NCBI GenBank assembly: GCA_021776825.1
Contig: JAJFFG010000043.1
Coordinates: 1-34,549, forward strand
Length of the DNA: 34,549 nucleotides
DNA from: Planctomycetota bacterium
Lineage (GTDB): Bacteria; Planctomycetota; JAJSAM01; JAJVHW01
Direction of reading: 5' to 3'
The position numbers were made by a program, and so were the translations under genes. Each line of letters begins with the position of its first letter. Within the stretch, counting starts at the first letter, position 1. This document shows positions 6,964 through 16,081 of the stretch, one piece after another. The notes under the pieces were generated by a model. It was given only the letters and a program-made list of their open reading frames with translations, had not been told where the DNA came from and made no database searches.

Positions 6964-9087
6964 TCAGAAGCGCATGTCCACCGCGAGCACGAGGTTGCGC
7001 CCCGGCTCGTTCAGTCCGGACCCGTGGATGCGGTAGTTCGTGTTCCGGAGGTTCTCGAGGGCGATGGACAGGGTCACGTCGGGGCCGAAACGGAACGCTG
7101 CTCCGACCGAAACCACCGCGTAGCGCGGCGTGCCCCGGGCCGGGATCCGATCGGTGTCCGTCTCGTCTCGCAGTGAGAGCTGGTCGGCCCGGTCCGCCGC
7201 GCGGCCAGAGACCCAGGCCTCGACGTCGCGCGAGCCGGAGTACGTCAGCGTCGCGAAGCCCGTGAGCGGCATGAGTCGCGAGAGCGGACGGTCGACCTCG
7301 CGACCGGCGGCCGTGAGTTGCTCGACCTCGCCGTCCATCCACGACGCACCGCCGGAGAGCGACCACTGCGAGCTCAGCGCGACGCGTCCCTCGACCTCGA
7401 CGCCGCTCACCCAGCCGTCGCCGACGTTGTCCTTCCGCACCTCGGGCGTACCGCCGATGGAACGGCCGGTTGGTGACTGCACGATCGAGCCGTCGATCTC
7501 CGTTCGCCAGACCGACGCGGCGAGCGTCCAGCCCTCACCGGCTCCCTTCACTCCCGCCTCGATCGTCAGGAACTCCTCGGGGTCCAGTCCGAGCGATGGG
7601 GTCTCCACGGCGCTCGTCGCGTCGAGCCGGGTGAGGTCGCTCAGGTTCGGCGCCCGGAACGCCTGCGACGCCCCGCCGTACGCATTCCACGTGTCGTCGA
7701 GCGGTCGGATACCACGGAGGCTGAAGACGACGTCCGTCCACGAGTCGTCGAACGAGATCACGTTCCCGGCAGTGGCCGGATCGGAGCCACCGACGAGCGG
7801 GTTGTCGACGCGTCCCGCGTCGGCCTTGGCGTACGTCCAGCGCGCGCCGGCGATCACCGAGCCGTCCTCCCAGGGGATCTCGTCCTGCAGGTACACGCCG
7901 AGCAGGTCGTAGTCCGCGTCGTCGGCTACCGGACCCTGGACGCGTTCGAGCGACAGCGCCCCCGCGGTGAAGTCGCGGCGGAACGAGTCGACGGAGTCGG
8001 TCCACGCCTCGACGCCGTAGACGAGCAGCCCGTGATCGAGTTCCCTCTTCGCCTGCACCTGCACGCCGAGCGTCCGAACCTCGAAGCCCTGGATGTCGGT
8101 CCGACCGCGATCCCGATCGCGATGCCTCCGCTCGCGCTGTCGCTGCCACGAAAGCGTCGCCTCGACGTGATCCGCCCAGCGCCCGCCGACGTCGTCGCGC
8201 TCGGTCCGGACATAGACCAGATCGCGCGTCTGGAACAGATCGCGCCGCAGCTCGGAACCGACCGTCGTCCCCTCGAAAGGCACCGCCCGCACCGTCTTGT
8301 GCGTACGCGGCACGGCGTCCTGATCAACGTGCTGGGCGGCGAACGTCCACGTGGCGCGCTCCGACTCACGCCAGTCGAGTCGCACGTCCCCATCGGTGTC
8401 GTTGTAGCCCGTGTCCGGCTGGAGCCGCGTACCGCCGCCCGCGACGAGATCGCCGTAGGACCGGTACGTCCCGCCGACCAGGAACCCGAGGTCGTCGACG
8501 TTCCCGGACACCTCCGAGCGGACGACCCACGAGCGCTCGGCATCGGCCCAGCGTACGAACGTGCGGCCAGCCACGTGACTCCCGGGATCAAACGTCGTGT
8601 GTCGACGTCCCACCGCGTTGACGGCGCCGCCGATGGCGTCACTCCCGTAGAGCACCGACGCCGGACCGCGCGCGACCTCCAAGCTGCCGACGGCGAACGG
8701 ATCGACCGTCGACCAGTACTGGTTCGGCCCCGAGCGGAACACCGAGTTGTTCAGCCGGATGCCGTCGACGAGCATCACGTTGCGGAACCCGGTGAACCCG
8801 CGGATGAACGGCGACGCCTGACCGTGGCCGGTGCGCTGCACCATCACCGACGGGACCTGGAGCAGAGCGTCCGGCACCGTTCGCCGGAGGTGCCCCGAGT
8901 CGAACGCTTCGCCGCCAACACGAGTGACGGCCACGGGCACGTCGTGCGACGGCGCGGCGTGGCGCGTGGCGACGATGACGATCTCGGCGGCTTCCTCGAG
9001 CTCGGTGGCGCGGGCAGCGTCCTGCGCGAGCGCGGGCGTAGACACGACGACGAGGAGCGCCGCGACGCGAGTGATGGAGGTCGGCAT
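6964..9087 (-). CDS. TonB-dependent receptor, FRAP-type (heme or related iron ligand)
   Basis: Outer-membrane receptor of 707 residues with a signal peptide ending at STPALAQ, a TonB-box-like EIVIVATRH segment, a plug with IRGFTGFRNVMLVDGIRLN and LEVARGPASVLYGSDAIGG, and a barrel ending in VLAVDMRF. An AFRAPNLSDL segment corresponds to the FRAP box of the heme/hemoglobin receptor group, and the end GSGLNEPGRNLVLAV is typical of that group. No His lies between the FRAP box and the following LGLDPEE segment, unlike the receptor at 10695. ATG 9087 is chosen because the signal peptide begins there; its Shine-Dalgarno is weak. It lies 98 bases behind dusB and may share its promoter. Confidence 0.85.
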   Translation of the reverse strand: MPTSITRVAALLVVVSTPALAQDAARATELEEAAEIVIVATRHAAPSHDVPVAVTRVGGEAFDSGHLRRTVPDALLQVPSVMVQRTGHGQASPFIRGFTGFRNVMLVDGIRLNNSVFRSGPNQYWSTVDPFAVGSLEVARGPASVLYGSDAIGGAVNAVGRRHTTFDPGSHVAGRTFVRWADAERSWVVRSEVSGNVDDLGFLVGGTYRSYGDLVAGGGTRLQPDTGYNDTDGDVRLDWRESERATWTFAAQHVDQDAVPRTHKTVRAVPFEGTTVGSELRRDLFQTRDLVYVRTERDDVGGRWADHVEATLSWQRQRERRHRDRDRGRTDIQGFEVRTLGVQVQAKRELDHGLLVYGVEAWTDSVDSFRRDFTAGALSLERVQGPVADDADYDLLGVYLQDEIPWEDGSVIAGARWTYAKADAGRVDNPLVGGSDPATAGNVISFDDSWTDVVFSLRGIRPLDDTWNAYGGASQAFRAPNLSDLTRLDATSAVETPSLGLDPEEFLTIEAGVKGAGEGWTLAASVWRTEIDGSIVQSPTGRSIGGTPEVRKDNVGDGWVSGVEVEGRVALSSQWSLSGGASWMDGEVEQLTAAGREVDRPLSRLMPLTGFATLTYSGSRDVEAWVSGRAADRADQLSLRDETDTDRIPARGTPRYAVVSVGAAFRFGPDVTLSIALENLRNTNYRIHGSGLNEPGRNLVLAVDMRF

Positions 9088-9185
9088 CCCCCAGCCGAAC
9101 GGATCACGGCCCGCGCGGTTCGCACCATTTTCTCGAGTGGCCGGATTCCAGGTCTCGATCGCCTGATCTTGGGCCCCTTCTCTCG

Positions 9186-10364
9186 TCATCCCCCGTCTCC
9201 ACCGATGCCGGCCGCCGCCAGCGGCGGCGTGTCGTCGTCGAGATCGTCGAGAAACCCCTGCGGCAGCGCGACGACCTGCGGCGAACCCGACTTCCCGCGC
9301 GCCATGCGCATCGCCGCAAGTGGGAATGGCGACTCCGGACTGATCCCGGCCGCCACCTCGGCAATGTCCTCGACCGTGTGCACGCGCGGCAGCCGCTCGC
9401 GAAGCTGGGCGCCGCCCGGGAACCCCTTCGAGTACCACGTGAGCTGCCGCCGCATCTTTCGGATGCCGGGCACCTCGCCGACCCACTCAGCGAGTGCGCG
9501 CGCATGCTCCAGTACGACCGGCAAGATCTCGCCCCACGTCGGCGGGTTCTCCGGCGCGCGGCCGTCGAACACGTCGGCCAGATCGCGGAACAGCCACGGT
9601 CGACCGAGGCAACCGCGCCCGACGATGACTCCCGCACAGCCCGTGGTCCGCATCATCCGGAGCGCGTCCTCGGCCTCCCAGATGTCGCCGTTGCCGAGCA
9701 CCGGGATCGAGACGTGTTCCACGAGGCGCGAGATCTCGTCCCACCGCGCCTCACCCGAGTAGAGCTGAGCCGCCGTCCGCGCGTGCAGTCCCACGGCGAC
9801 ACAGCCCTCCTCCTCGCCGATGCGCCCCGACGAGAGATGCGTCTGGTACTCGTCGTTGATCCCCACCCGGAACTTGATGGTCACGGGCACGTCGCCGGCG
9901 GCCTGCACGACAGCGCGAACGAGCCTCCGCAGCAGGCGCGGCTTGACGGGCAGTGCGGCGCCGCCGCCTTTCGACGTCACCTTGCGCACCGGGCAGCCAA
10001 AGTTCATGTCGATGTGGTCGACGCGCCCCTCCCCCACCAGACGTCGCGCGGCCTCTCCCAGCGCGGTCGGCTCGACGCCGTAGAGCTGCAACGACCGCGG
10101 CGTCTCGTCAGGTCCGAAGCGCGCGAGGGACTCCGTCCTGCGGTGGCCCTCGACAAGGGCGCGGGCCGTAATCATCTCACTCACGTAGAGCCCCGCCCCG
10201 AAGCGGCGGCAGATGCTCCGGAACGGCGCGTTCGTCACGCCGGCCATCGGCGCGAGCACGACCGGTGGCCAAACGCTCAGCGGACCGATCGCCAGCGGCG
10301 CGAACTCACCGGTCCCGGCGGGCGCGACGTCGCGGTTCATCTCGGAGCGATACACGGCATCCAC
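9186..10364 (-). CDS. dusB: tRNA-dihydrouridine synthase (DusB-like)
   Basis: FMN-dependent enzyme of 392 residues that reduces uridines to dihydrouridine in the tRNA D-loop. Visible family motifs are VVLAPMAGVTNAPFR at the start of the barrel, the catalytic-Cys segment NFGCPVRKVTSKGGGAAL, IKFRVGI, HARTAAQLYSG, VLGNGDI and VIVGRGCLGRPWLF, all in the usual order. GTG 10364 is chosen because GAGGAGG lies about eight bases upstream. A longer frame to 10514 exists, but the added 50 residues resemble no Dus N-terminus and would cover a Fur-like operator. The FRAP-type receptor follows on the same strand. Placing dusB between receptors and next to a Fur box is unusual. Confidence 0.9.
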   Translation of the reverse strand: MDAVYRSEMNRDVAPAGTGEFAPLAIGPLSVWPPVVLAPMAGVTNAPFRSICRRFGAGLYVSEMITARALVEGHRRTESLARFGPDETPRSLQLYGVEPTALGEAARRLVGEGRVDHIDMNFGCPVRKVTSKGGGAALPVKPRLLRRLVRAVVQAAGDVPVTIKFRVGINDEYQTHLSSGRIGEEEGCVAVGLHARTAAQLYSGEARWDEISRLVEHVSIPVLGNGDIWEAEDALRMMRTTGCAGVIVGRGCLGRPWLFRDLADVFDGRAPENPPTWGEILPVVLEHARALAEWVGEVPGIRKMRRQLTWYSKGFPGGAQLRERLPRVHTVEDIAEVAAGISPESPFPLAAMRMARGKSGSPQVVALPQGFLDDLDDDTPPLAAAGIGGDGG

Positions 10365-10477
10365 GTCCGCATCCTCCTCGAAGCAGGTCGCGCCGCCGAG
10401 AACGCAGAGTTCTCGCGCCGCCTCCGCCGTCACGCGAGTCCGACGCGACGGCGCACCCGGGTCCGCGCCGTAGATAC

Positions 10478-10492
10478 TGAGACTCAATCTCA
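10478..10492. promoter_or_regulatory. Fur-box-like operator between dusB and the heme operon
   Basis: The sequence TGAGACTCAATCTCA differs by one base from the operator at 5591-5605 and by two from TGAGAATNATTCTCA. It lies 114 bases upstream of the chosen dusB start and 202 bases upstream of the heme receptor start. A possible minus-strand -10 (TATCTA, 10471-10476) abuts it, which favours control of dusB and the receptor behind it; control of the plus-strand operon is also possible. The rest of the 330-base gap holds only the leader hairpins at 10647-10687. Confidence 0.65.
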
Positions 10493-10646
10493 AAAGGTTC
10501 TCGTCTCGCGTCATGCGGGGTGGCTAGGGTGCCGGAGTGGTCGGTGGCAACGCCTTCCGACTCCTGCGGGCCGCGGTGGCTCGCAGATGCAGTGAGGCCG
10601 CCCGTTCCGTTTGGCAACAAGAGCCGGGCGACCTCGAGGTCCAGAC

Positions 10647-10687
10647 GGGAACCCGCCTGGGTTCCCGAGCCTAAACGTCTCGGGAGG
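10647..10687 (+). promoter_or_regulatory. two overlapping hairpins in the heme receptor leader
   Basis: Hairpin A pairs GGGAACCC (10647-10654) with GGGTTCCC (10659-10666) around a four-base loop. Hairpin B pairs CCCGAG (10664-10669) with CTCGGG (10679-10684). They share bases 10664-10666, so they compete, and hairpin B covers the first bases of the Shine-Dalgarno GGGAGG (10682-10687). This arrangement could switch translation of the receptor on and off. I see no match to the cobalamin riboswitch conserved core in the leader. Confidence 0.4.
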
Positions 10688-10694
10688 ACCCCGT

Positions 10695-12803
10695 ATGTCC
10701 AATCGACGCGCGACGTGGCCGCTCGCAGCCATCGTCGCCCTACCCCTCGTCCCGTGCCTCGGCGTCGCCGCACATGCACAGGACGCGGAGCCCGCCGGCG
10801 ATCCGGTGGCCCCGGTCGTCGCCGACGAGATCGTCGTCACGGCTACGAAGAAGAACCGGGAGCCCGTGAACACGCCCGGTGAGGTCACCATCGTCGACCT
10901 CGGGTCTCAGGATCACGTCGCCGACACCGACCTCGCGGAGGCGCTCCGGTACGTGCCGGCGCTCGAGTTCTCGGATGCTCCGCGCTCACTCGGGCTCCGT
11001 CCGAACATCCGTGGTCTCGGCACGTCGCGCGTGCTCGTCACGACAGACGGCGCGCGCAGCGGCTTCCAGTCAGGTCACAAGGGCCAGCTCTTCGTGGAGC
11101 CGGCCTTCCTGCGCCGCGCAGAGGTCGTCCGCGGACCCTCCTCCGCGCTCTTCGGCTCGGGCGCACTCGGCGGCGCCCTGCTGCTGGAGACCATCGACAC
11201 CGACGACATCGTCGGTCCCGACTCCCGCTTCGGCTTCCGCCAGCGCCTCTCGCACCGGAACAACGCGGACCTGTTCGGGCGCTCGTCGGTGGTCGGCGGA
11301 CGATTCGATCCGAGCGACGACGTCACCCTGGGCTTCGTGCTCGGCTGGGCCGGTCGCGACAGCAACGACGTTGAACTGAGTACCGACGACGATCTTCCGT
11401 TCAGTGAGGTCGACCAGGGCAACACACTGGCGAAGTTCGAGGTCAGAGTCACGGACGAGTGGCGCTTCGAGCTCGGTGTCCTCGGCTTCGACGACGACAC
11501 GCGCGCTCCCGCGAATCTCGACCAGAACACGACGGACCCGACGCTCCTCACGGATCGGACGACGGAGCAAGACACCGTCACACTCTCGGCCCAGTGGACG
11601 CCGCGCGACGAGGACTGGGTGGACCTGCGGTTCACCGTCTACGAGACCGACCTCGACATCCTCGAGCGGCGTCTCGACACGGGCGCCCGAAACACGATCG
11701 AGTACGAGACCGAGGGCTTCGACGTCCACAACGTCTCGAACGTGAACGTCGGTGAGTTCGACACGATCCTGACCGTGGGCCTCGAGTACTTCGGCGAGGA
11801 GCAGGGCTCGAACATTGCCCTCGGCAACACGAATGGCGCCTTCCCGAGCGCGGACTCCGAGCACTGGGCGCCGTACGCCCAGGCCGAGATGGAGGTCGTC
11901 GAGGACAAGGTGTTCGTGGTTCCGGGTGTGCGATTCGACGACTACGAGCTGAAGTCGCCCGGCCTGCCCAAGTCGTCGGAGGACGAACTGTCCACGAAGT
12001 TGGGCGTCGTCTACCACCTGGGGGAGGAGCTCGACCTCGACGAGGGCGACTACTTCGCACTCACCGCGAACTACTCCGAGGGCTTCCGGGCCCCGACGTT
12101 CCAGGAGCTCTTCATCGACGGCCCGCACTTCGCTGCGTCGCCGTTCTTCCCGTTCGACGGCTTCTTCATCGCCAACCCCACCCTCATGCCCGAGACGTCC
12201 GAGACGTTCGAGTGGGGTGCGCGCGCCAAGTTCGGCGACCTCCGCGTCCACGGCGCCGTGCACCGCACCGATGCCGAGGACTTCATCACGTCGGACGTGA
12301 CGACGAGTCCCCCGGCGGGCCCGCCGCCGGCCGCTGGCCGCTTCGAGCTGACCAACATCAACTCGCAGGATGCGGAGCTCTGGGGCTACGAGCTCGAGAG
12401 CGAGTACGTGCACTCCGAGTTCGTCCGCTTCTGGGCGAACCTCGCGCACACGCGGGGCGAGGACAGCGACACGAACGAGGACCTCAACCTGCCGCCGCGC
12501 GCGGCAGCGGCAGGAGTCGAGTTCGGCGGACCGGATCGGGGCTGGACGTTCGGCGTCCGCGGGCGCTACGCGAGTTCGCAGAACCGCATCCCCACCGGCG
12601 GCACCGGCAGCGATCGCTTCAAGCTGCTCGACGTGGCATGGACAGTCGATCCGGCGGCGTTCGGCATGGACTCGCTCGATGGCTTCACGTTCACGCTGGG
12701 AGCGAACAACCTCGCAAGTGAGGAGTACACCCCGTTCCTCAACGGCCAGCCGGGCCCGGACCGGGACGTGTACTTCGCGATCTCCTTCGCGACGGAGTGG
12801 TAG
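10695..12803 (+). CDS. hmuR: TonB-dependent heme receptor (HmuR/HemR-like)
   Basis: Outer-membrane receptor of 702 residues with a signal peptide ending near GVAAHAQ and a TonB-box-like EIVVTATKK. The plug has LRPNIRGLGTSRVLVTTDG and AEVVRGPSSALFGSGALGG. The heme-receptor signature is present: FRAP at residues 464-467 and NPTL at 494-497 (the NPNL box), with His478 between them, as in HemR-type proteins where this His binds heme. The end VYFAISFATEW is a normal barrel end. ATG 10695 has GGAGG about eight bases upstream. The next gene begins in its stop codon, so it heads the operon that contains the CobN-like chelatase. No separate HmuY-like hemophore gene is seen. Confidence 0.85.
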   Translation: MSNRRATWPLAAIVALPLVPCLGVAAHAQDAEPAGDPVAPVVADEIVVTATKKNREPVNTPGEVTIVDLGSQDHVADTDLAEALRYVPALEFSDAPRSLGLRPNIRGLGTSRVLVTTDGARSGFQSGHKGQLFVEPAFLRRAEVVRGPSSALFGSGALGGALLLETIDTDDIVGPDSRFGFRQRLSHRNNADLFGRSSVVGGRFDPSDDVTLGFVLGWAGRDSNDVELSTDDDLPFSEVDQGNTLAKFEVRVTDEWRFELGVLGFDDDTRAPANLDQNTTDPTLLTDRTTEQDTVTLSAQWTPRDEDWVDLRFTVYETDLDILERRLDTGARNTIEYETEGFDVHNVSNVNVGEFDTILTVGLEYFGEEQGSNIALGNTNGAFPSADSEHWAPYAQAEMEVVEDKVFVVPGVRFDDYELKSPGLPKSSEDELSTKLGVVYHLGEELDLDEGDYFALTANYSEGFRAPTFQELFIDGPHFAASPFFPFDGFFIANPTLMPETSETFEWGARAKFGDLRVHGAVHRTDAEDFITSDVTTSPPAGPPPAAGRFELTNINSQDAELWGYELESEYVHSEFVRFWANLAHTRGEDSDTNEDLNLPPRAAAAGVEFGGPDRGWTFGVRGRYASSQNRIPTGGTGSDRFKLLDVAWTVDPAAFGMDSLDGFTFTLGANNLASEEYTPFLNGQPGPDRDVYFAISFATEW

Positions 12804-15334
12804 TGAGTCGCGGCCGCATCACCGCTGTCTACGCGCTCGGCGCAGCCGCGAGCATGGCCCAGGAGATGATCTGGGTCGAGTCGCTCTCCCGTCTGTACGG
12901 GGGAGCGACACTGGGGCTGACGCTGGGTATCGCCGTCTACGTGACGGGCCTGGCCGCCGGCGCCCGCCTGACGTCGGCGCTCACTGCACGAGGTGAGTCG
13001 CCGGGACGGTGGCTGGTTCGCAGTCAGTGCGCCGCGGGAGTCCTGCTCGCGGCCTCGCCCCTGCTCTTCGCGGGGCTGGAATGGATCGACGCCGCGTTCG
13101 GGGCGGCAGCCACGCCGCTGCGACTCATCGCGCCGGCGCTCCTGCTGCTCCTTCCGGCGACGTGCCTCGGGGCGCTCTATCCGCTCGTGTCGGGCTACGG
13201 TGCGCGCCGACTGTACGGCATCGGTCTCGCCGCCTCGGCGGCCGGAGCACTCGGCGCGGGTCTGGTCACGCTCCCGTCGCTCGGCATCGCGGCGAGCTGC
13301 CTTCTCTTCGGCGCCGTACAGTGCGTCGCCGGGCTACTCGCGCGGGATCTCCGCCCGGAGGAGGCACGGGCCGGCACAGGTGGCGAGACCGCCCGAGTGA
13401 GGGCCGGAGCGTTGGCCCGAGCGGCGATTCTGGGGGGCGTGCTCTTCGCGGCGCACGCCGCGTGGTGGCGCACGCTGTCGCAGGCGGCCGATGCGACCAT
13501 CCACGCCGAGGTGGTGATGCTCGTCGCGGTGCTGATCTGGATGGCCGCCGGCGCGGCGCTCATCGGCCGCTCCGACCGCGCGGCCGCGGTCTCTGCCGTC
13601 GTGGCTGCCGCTCACCTCGCGATGCTGGTCACGCTTCCCGGCCGTCTCGCAGGGTGGAGCCAGGAGCTGCTGGGACCCGCCGACACCCTCGGCGATCGGA
13701 TGGCGGCGCTCACGCTGGTCGTGAGCACGGTCGTCGCCCCGGCAAGCGTGGCGGTCGGCGCGCTCATGGCCCGCCTCGTCAACGGACACTCCCGGGCCGA
13801 CGTGGCGCGGCTCTGGACGTGGCACAACGTCGGCGGGACGGTCGGGCTGCTCTCCGCGGCGCTCGCGGCGCTGCCCACCCTCGGGATCGCCGCCGTGCTC
13901 GCCACGGCGGCCGCGCTGCTCGTCGCCCTCCGCTCGCCGCGCACGGCGCTGCGACGGCCGGCGCTGACGGTCGGGATCGCAGCGGCCGCTGCCGTCGCCC
14001 TCGCGTTCGGTGGAGACGCGGCACGGCGCTCCGACGTCTCCGCGCGCGGCATCGAGATCGTGCTCGAGCGCGAGGGTCTCGGCGGACTCGTCGAGGTCTG
14101 GCAGCGTCCGGACGGCGTGCGCGAACTGCGCTCGAGCCGGCTGCGCCGCGAAGGCGCTGACGGCTCCGAGTCCGTGGTCGTCGCGCGCCTCCAGGGTCAG
14201 TTGCCCTCCCGGATAGTCGGGCCCGTGGAGCGGTCGCTCGTGATCGGCCTCGGCACGGGGGTGTCGCTCGACGCGCACGCGCGGATCGCCGGCGGGCGCA
14301 CGACCTGCGTCGAGCTGTCGCCCGAGATCGTCGAGGCCGCGGAGGCGTTCGACCATGTGAACCGCGGCGTCCTCGACCGGGACGGCGTCGACGTCGTCGT
14401 CGCCGACGGGCGGCGTTTCGTGCGCACGAACGGAGACCGATACGACCTGATCGTCCAGGAGTTGTTCTTCCCGTACCGGCGCGGCACCGCAGCGATGTAC
14501 TCGCGCGACCACTACGCCCGCTGCCGCGAGCGGCTCGTCGAGGGTGGTCGCGTCGCGCAGTGGATCTCGCTCGCGCAGATCGCCCCCGACGACCTGCGCT
14601 GTCTCGCGCGCGGATTCGCCGACGTGTTCCCGCACGCTTCGGCGTGGGTGATCGGCGGCTATCTGATGCTGCTGGGCGGCGACGCGCCCGTCCCGGCCGA
14701 CGCGCCCCCGCTGGCGCTGCGACACCTCGTCCTCGACGACGCGAGCCTCTGGCGCTGGTGCGGCGACGGGGACCGGAACACCGATGACCGGCTGCTCCTC
14801 GAGCACCGGGTCCCGTCGACGGCGGCGCTGCTCGACACGACGGAGCTGACGGTCCGCAACATCGAGGCGCTCCTCCCCCATTGGACGGACGGCGCCGGCC
14901 GCGACCTGAACGAGGGGATCACCGCAGAGTTCCGGGGTCGGCGCGCCAAGGCGCTCTCGCTCTACGCCGAGGCGATGCGCCGGGACGCGTCCTGGGTACG
15001 GCCGAGGACCTCCGTGCTGCGGCTGGCGCACGACCTCGCGGCGTGGGCCCTGGCCGTCGAGGCCGCGCCCGGCGACCTGCCCGGGCGCGTCGCACTCGCG
15101 GCGGAGGCGTACGCCCGCCGCGACCTCGGCGCCGCGCTCGCTCACCTGGCCGCGGTCGACGACGCGGAGGTCTCGAGGTCGAAGGACGCCCTGCTGCTCT
15201 ACGGGAACTGTCTTGCGCGGCAGGGCCGCGCGCTCGAGGCGGTCGCGCGGTACGAGGCGGTTCTCGCTATCGATCCCGACCACTCCCGTGCCCGGAACAA
15301 CCTCGACCAAGTCCGGCAGAGTGGAATCCGATGA
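12803..15334 (+). CDS. membrane-fused spermidine-synthase-like methyltransferase fold with C-terminal TPR
   Basis: Protein of 843 residues. About the first 420 residues are a polytopic membrane region with small-residue-rich helices, beginning with AVYALGAAASMAQEMIW. A spermidine-synthase-like Rossmann domain follows with LVIGLGTGVSL, CVELSPEIVEAA, VVVADGRRF and YDLIVQELFFP. The last 150 residues form TPR-like helices (LYGNCLARQGRALEAVARYE). This is the fused-MFS/spermidine-synthase architecture; such proteins are usually of unknown function and need not make polyamines. It starts at GTG 12803, sharing a base with the receptor stop (TAGTG), and its stop overlaps the next start (ATGA), so it is firmly in the heme operon. 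No such gene is part of the standard hmu operon. Confidence 0.8.
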   Translation: MSRGRITAVYALGAAASMAQEMIWVESLSRLYGGATLGLTLGIAVYVTGLAAGARLTSALTARGESPGRWLVRSQCAAGVLLAASPLLFAGLEWIDAAFGAAATPLRLIAPALLLLLPATCLGALYPLVSGYGARRLYGIGLAASAAGALGAGLVTLPSLGIAASCLLFGAVQCVAGLLARDLRPEEARAGTGGETARVRAGALARAAILGGVLFAAHAAWWRTLSQAADATIHAEVVMLVAVLIWMAAGAALIGRSDRAAAVSAVVAAAHLAMLVTLPGRLAGWSQELLGPADTLGDRMAALTLVVSTVVAPASVAVGALMARLVNGHSRADVARLWTWHNVGGTVGLLSAALAALPTLGIAAVLATAAALLVALRSPRTALRRPALTVGIAAAAAVALAFGGDAARRSDVSARGIEIVLEREGLGGLVEVWQRPDGVRELRSSRLRREGADGSESVVVARLQGQLPSRIVGPVERSLVIGLGTGVSLDAHARIAGGRTTCVELSPEIVEAAEAFDHVNRGVLDRDGVDVVVADGRRFVRTNGDRYDLIVQELFFPYRRGTAAMYSRDHYARCRERLVEGGRVAQWISLAQIAPDDLRCLARGFADVFPHASAWVIGGYLMLLGGDAPVPADAPPLALRHLVLDDASLWRWCGDGDRNTDDRLLLEHRVPSTAALLDTTELTVRNIEALLPHWTDGAGRDLNEGITAEFRGRRAKALSLYAEAMRRDASWVRPRTSVLRLAHDLAAWALAVEAAPGDLPGRVALAAEAYARRDLGAALAHLAAVDDAEVSRSKDALLLYGNCLARQGRALEAVARYEAVLAIDPDHSRARNNLDQVRQSGIR

Positions 15335-16080
15335 CCGCCGTCCTGGTCGTGCTGGCAGGCATCGGCGTCCTCTCGGCAGCGCTCTCGGTCTCGCTCGTGC
15401 CCCGGCGTGGCGCGGCGGCCGTCCTGGTCATCGTGACGGGACTCGTCTGCGTCGCCGTCCACGAGCGCGTCGCGGCCGTCCATCTCGACGACCTGCTCGC
15501 CTGGCTGCGCGATCCGCGTACCGCGACGCTCGGCAGCCTGCTCCTGCTGGGCGAGGGGCTCGGGACCATCGTGGCGTGGCACACCTACACGGAGCGACGT
15601 CATCCTCTGGGCGCTGCCGCGCGACCGCTCTGGCCAGGGCAGCGCCGCCTCGCGGCAGCGCGCCGGATCGCGACGTCCGCCCTACGACTGGCGGCGTTCC
15701 TGCCGTCCGCGCTGTTCGTGCTCGCTGCGCTCGTGCTGCTGTCGTGGCTGTACCACGTCGTCAGCGGCGTCTCGTTCGAAGCGATCGCGGCGGCCCATGG
15801 CGCCGGCACGGCGGCGGTCCTCGCCGCTGCGACGCTTCTGCTGGCCGCGCTCCTTCCCGGCTGGCGGAGCCGCGTCGAGTTGCGCGTGATGCTCGCTCTG
15901 TTCCAGGCGGGCGTGGCGATGCTCCTACCCGTCCTCGCCATCGGCGGACGCAGCATCGACGCGCTGTTCCCCGTCGACCTCGTGACGACGGCGAGCGTCC
16001 TTACGGCCGTGGTGGCCGTCGCCGCTGTCGGCTTCCTCCTTCAGCGCGCCGAGCTGCGGCGCCTGCAACAGCGAGTCTGA
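15331..16080 (+). CDS. multi-pass membrane protein in the HmuT position
   Basis: Integral membrane protein of 249 residues with about seven hydrophobic segments, starting MTAVLVVLAGIGVLSAALSV, and a basic cytoplasmic-looking stretch near residues 90-115. I recognise no domain. It overlaps the preceding gene by four bases (ATGA) and ends one base before the ExbB-like gene. In hmuYRSTUV operons a small membrane protein, HmuT, directly precedes the ExbB-like HmuU and the DUF2149 HmuV. The same neighbours here suggest an equivalent role, but that rests on position and topology only. Confidence 0.7.
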   Translation: MTAVLVVLAGIGVLSAALSVSLVPRRGAAAVLVIVTGLVCVAVHERVAAVHLDDLLAWLRDPRTATLGSLLLLGEGLGTIVAWHTYTERRHPLGAAARPLWPGQRRLAAARRIATSALRLAAFLPSALFVLAALVLLSWLYHVVSGVSFEAIAAAHGAGTAAVLAAATLLLAALLPGWRSRVELRVMLALFQAGVAMLLPVLAIGGRSIDALFPVDLVTTASVLTAVVAVAAVGFLLQRAELRRLQQRV

Positions 16081-16081
16081 G

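Noticed and set aside
10365..10514. Longer dusB start at 10514
   Set aside because: The extra residues match no Dus N-terminus and cover the Fur-like box. GTG 10364 has a strong, well-spaced GAGGAGG.
10493..10694. Cobalamin riboswitch ahead of the receptor and CobN-like operon
   Set aside because: A GGTGCC is present, but the conserved core with its AGGGAA, CCCGCAACTGT and B12-box elements is not. The operon also reads as heme, not cobalamin, uptake.
13334..15310. Long antisense open frame of about 658 codons opposite the spermidine-synthase-like gene; similar long frames at 3852-5555, 886-2139, 8032-9762 and 11070-12449
   Set aside because: They mirror well-supported genes on the other strand, have biased compositions rich in Arg, Val and Asp, and show no family motifs. 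They follow from the high GC content.
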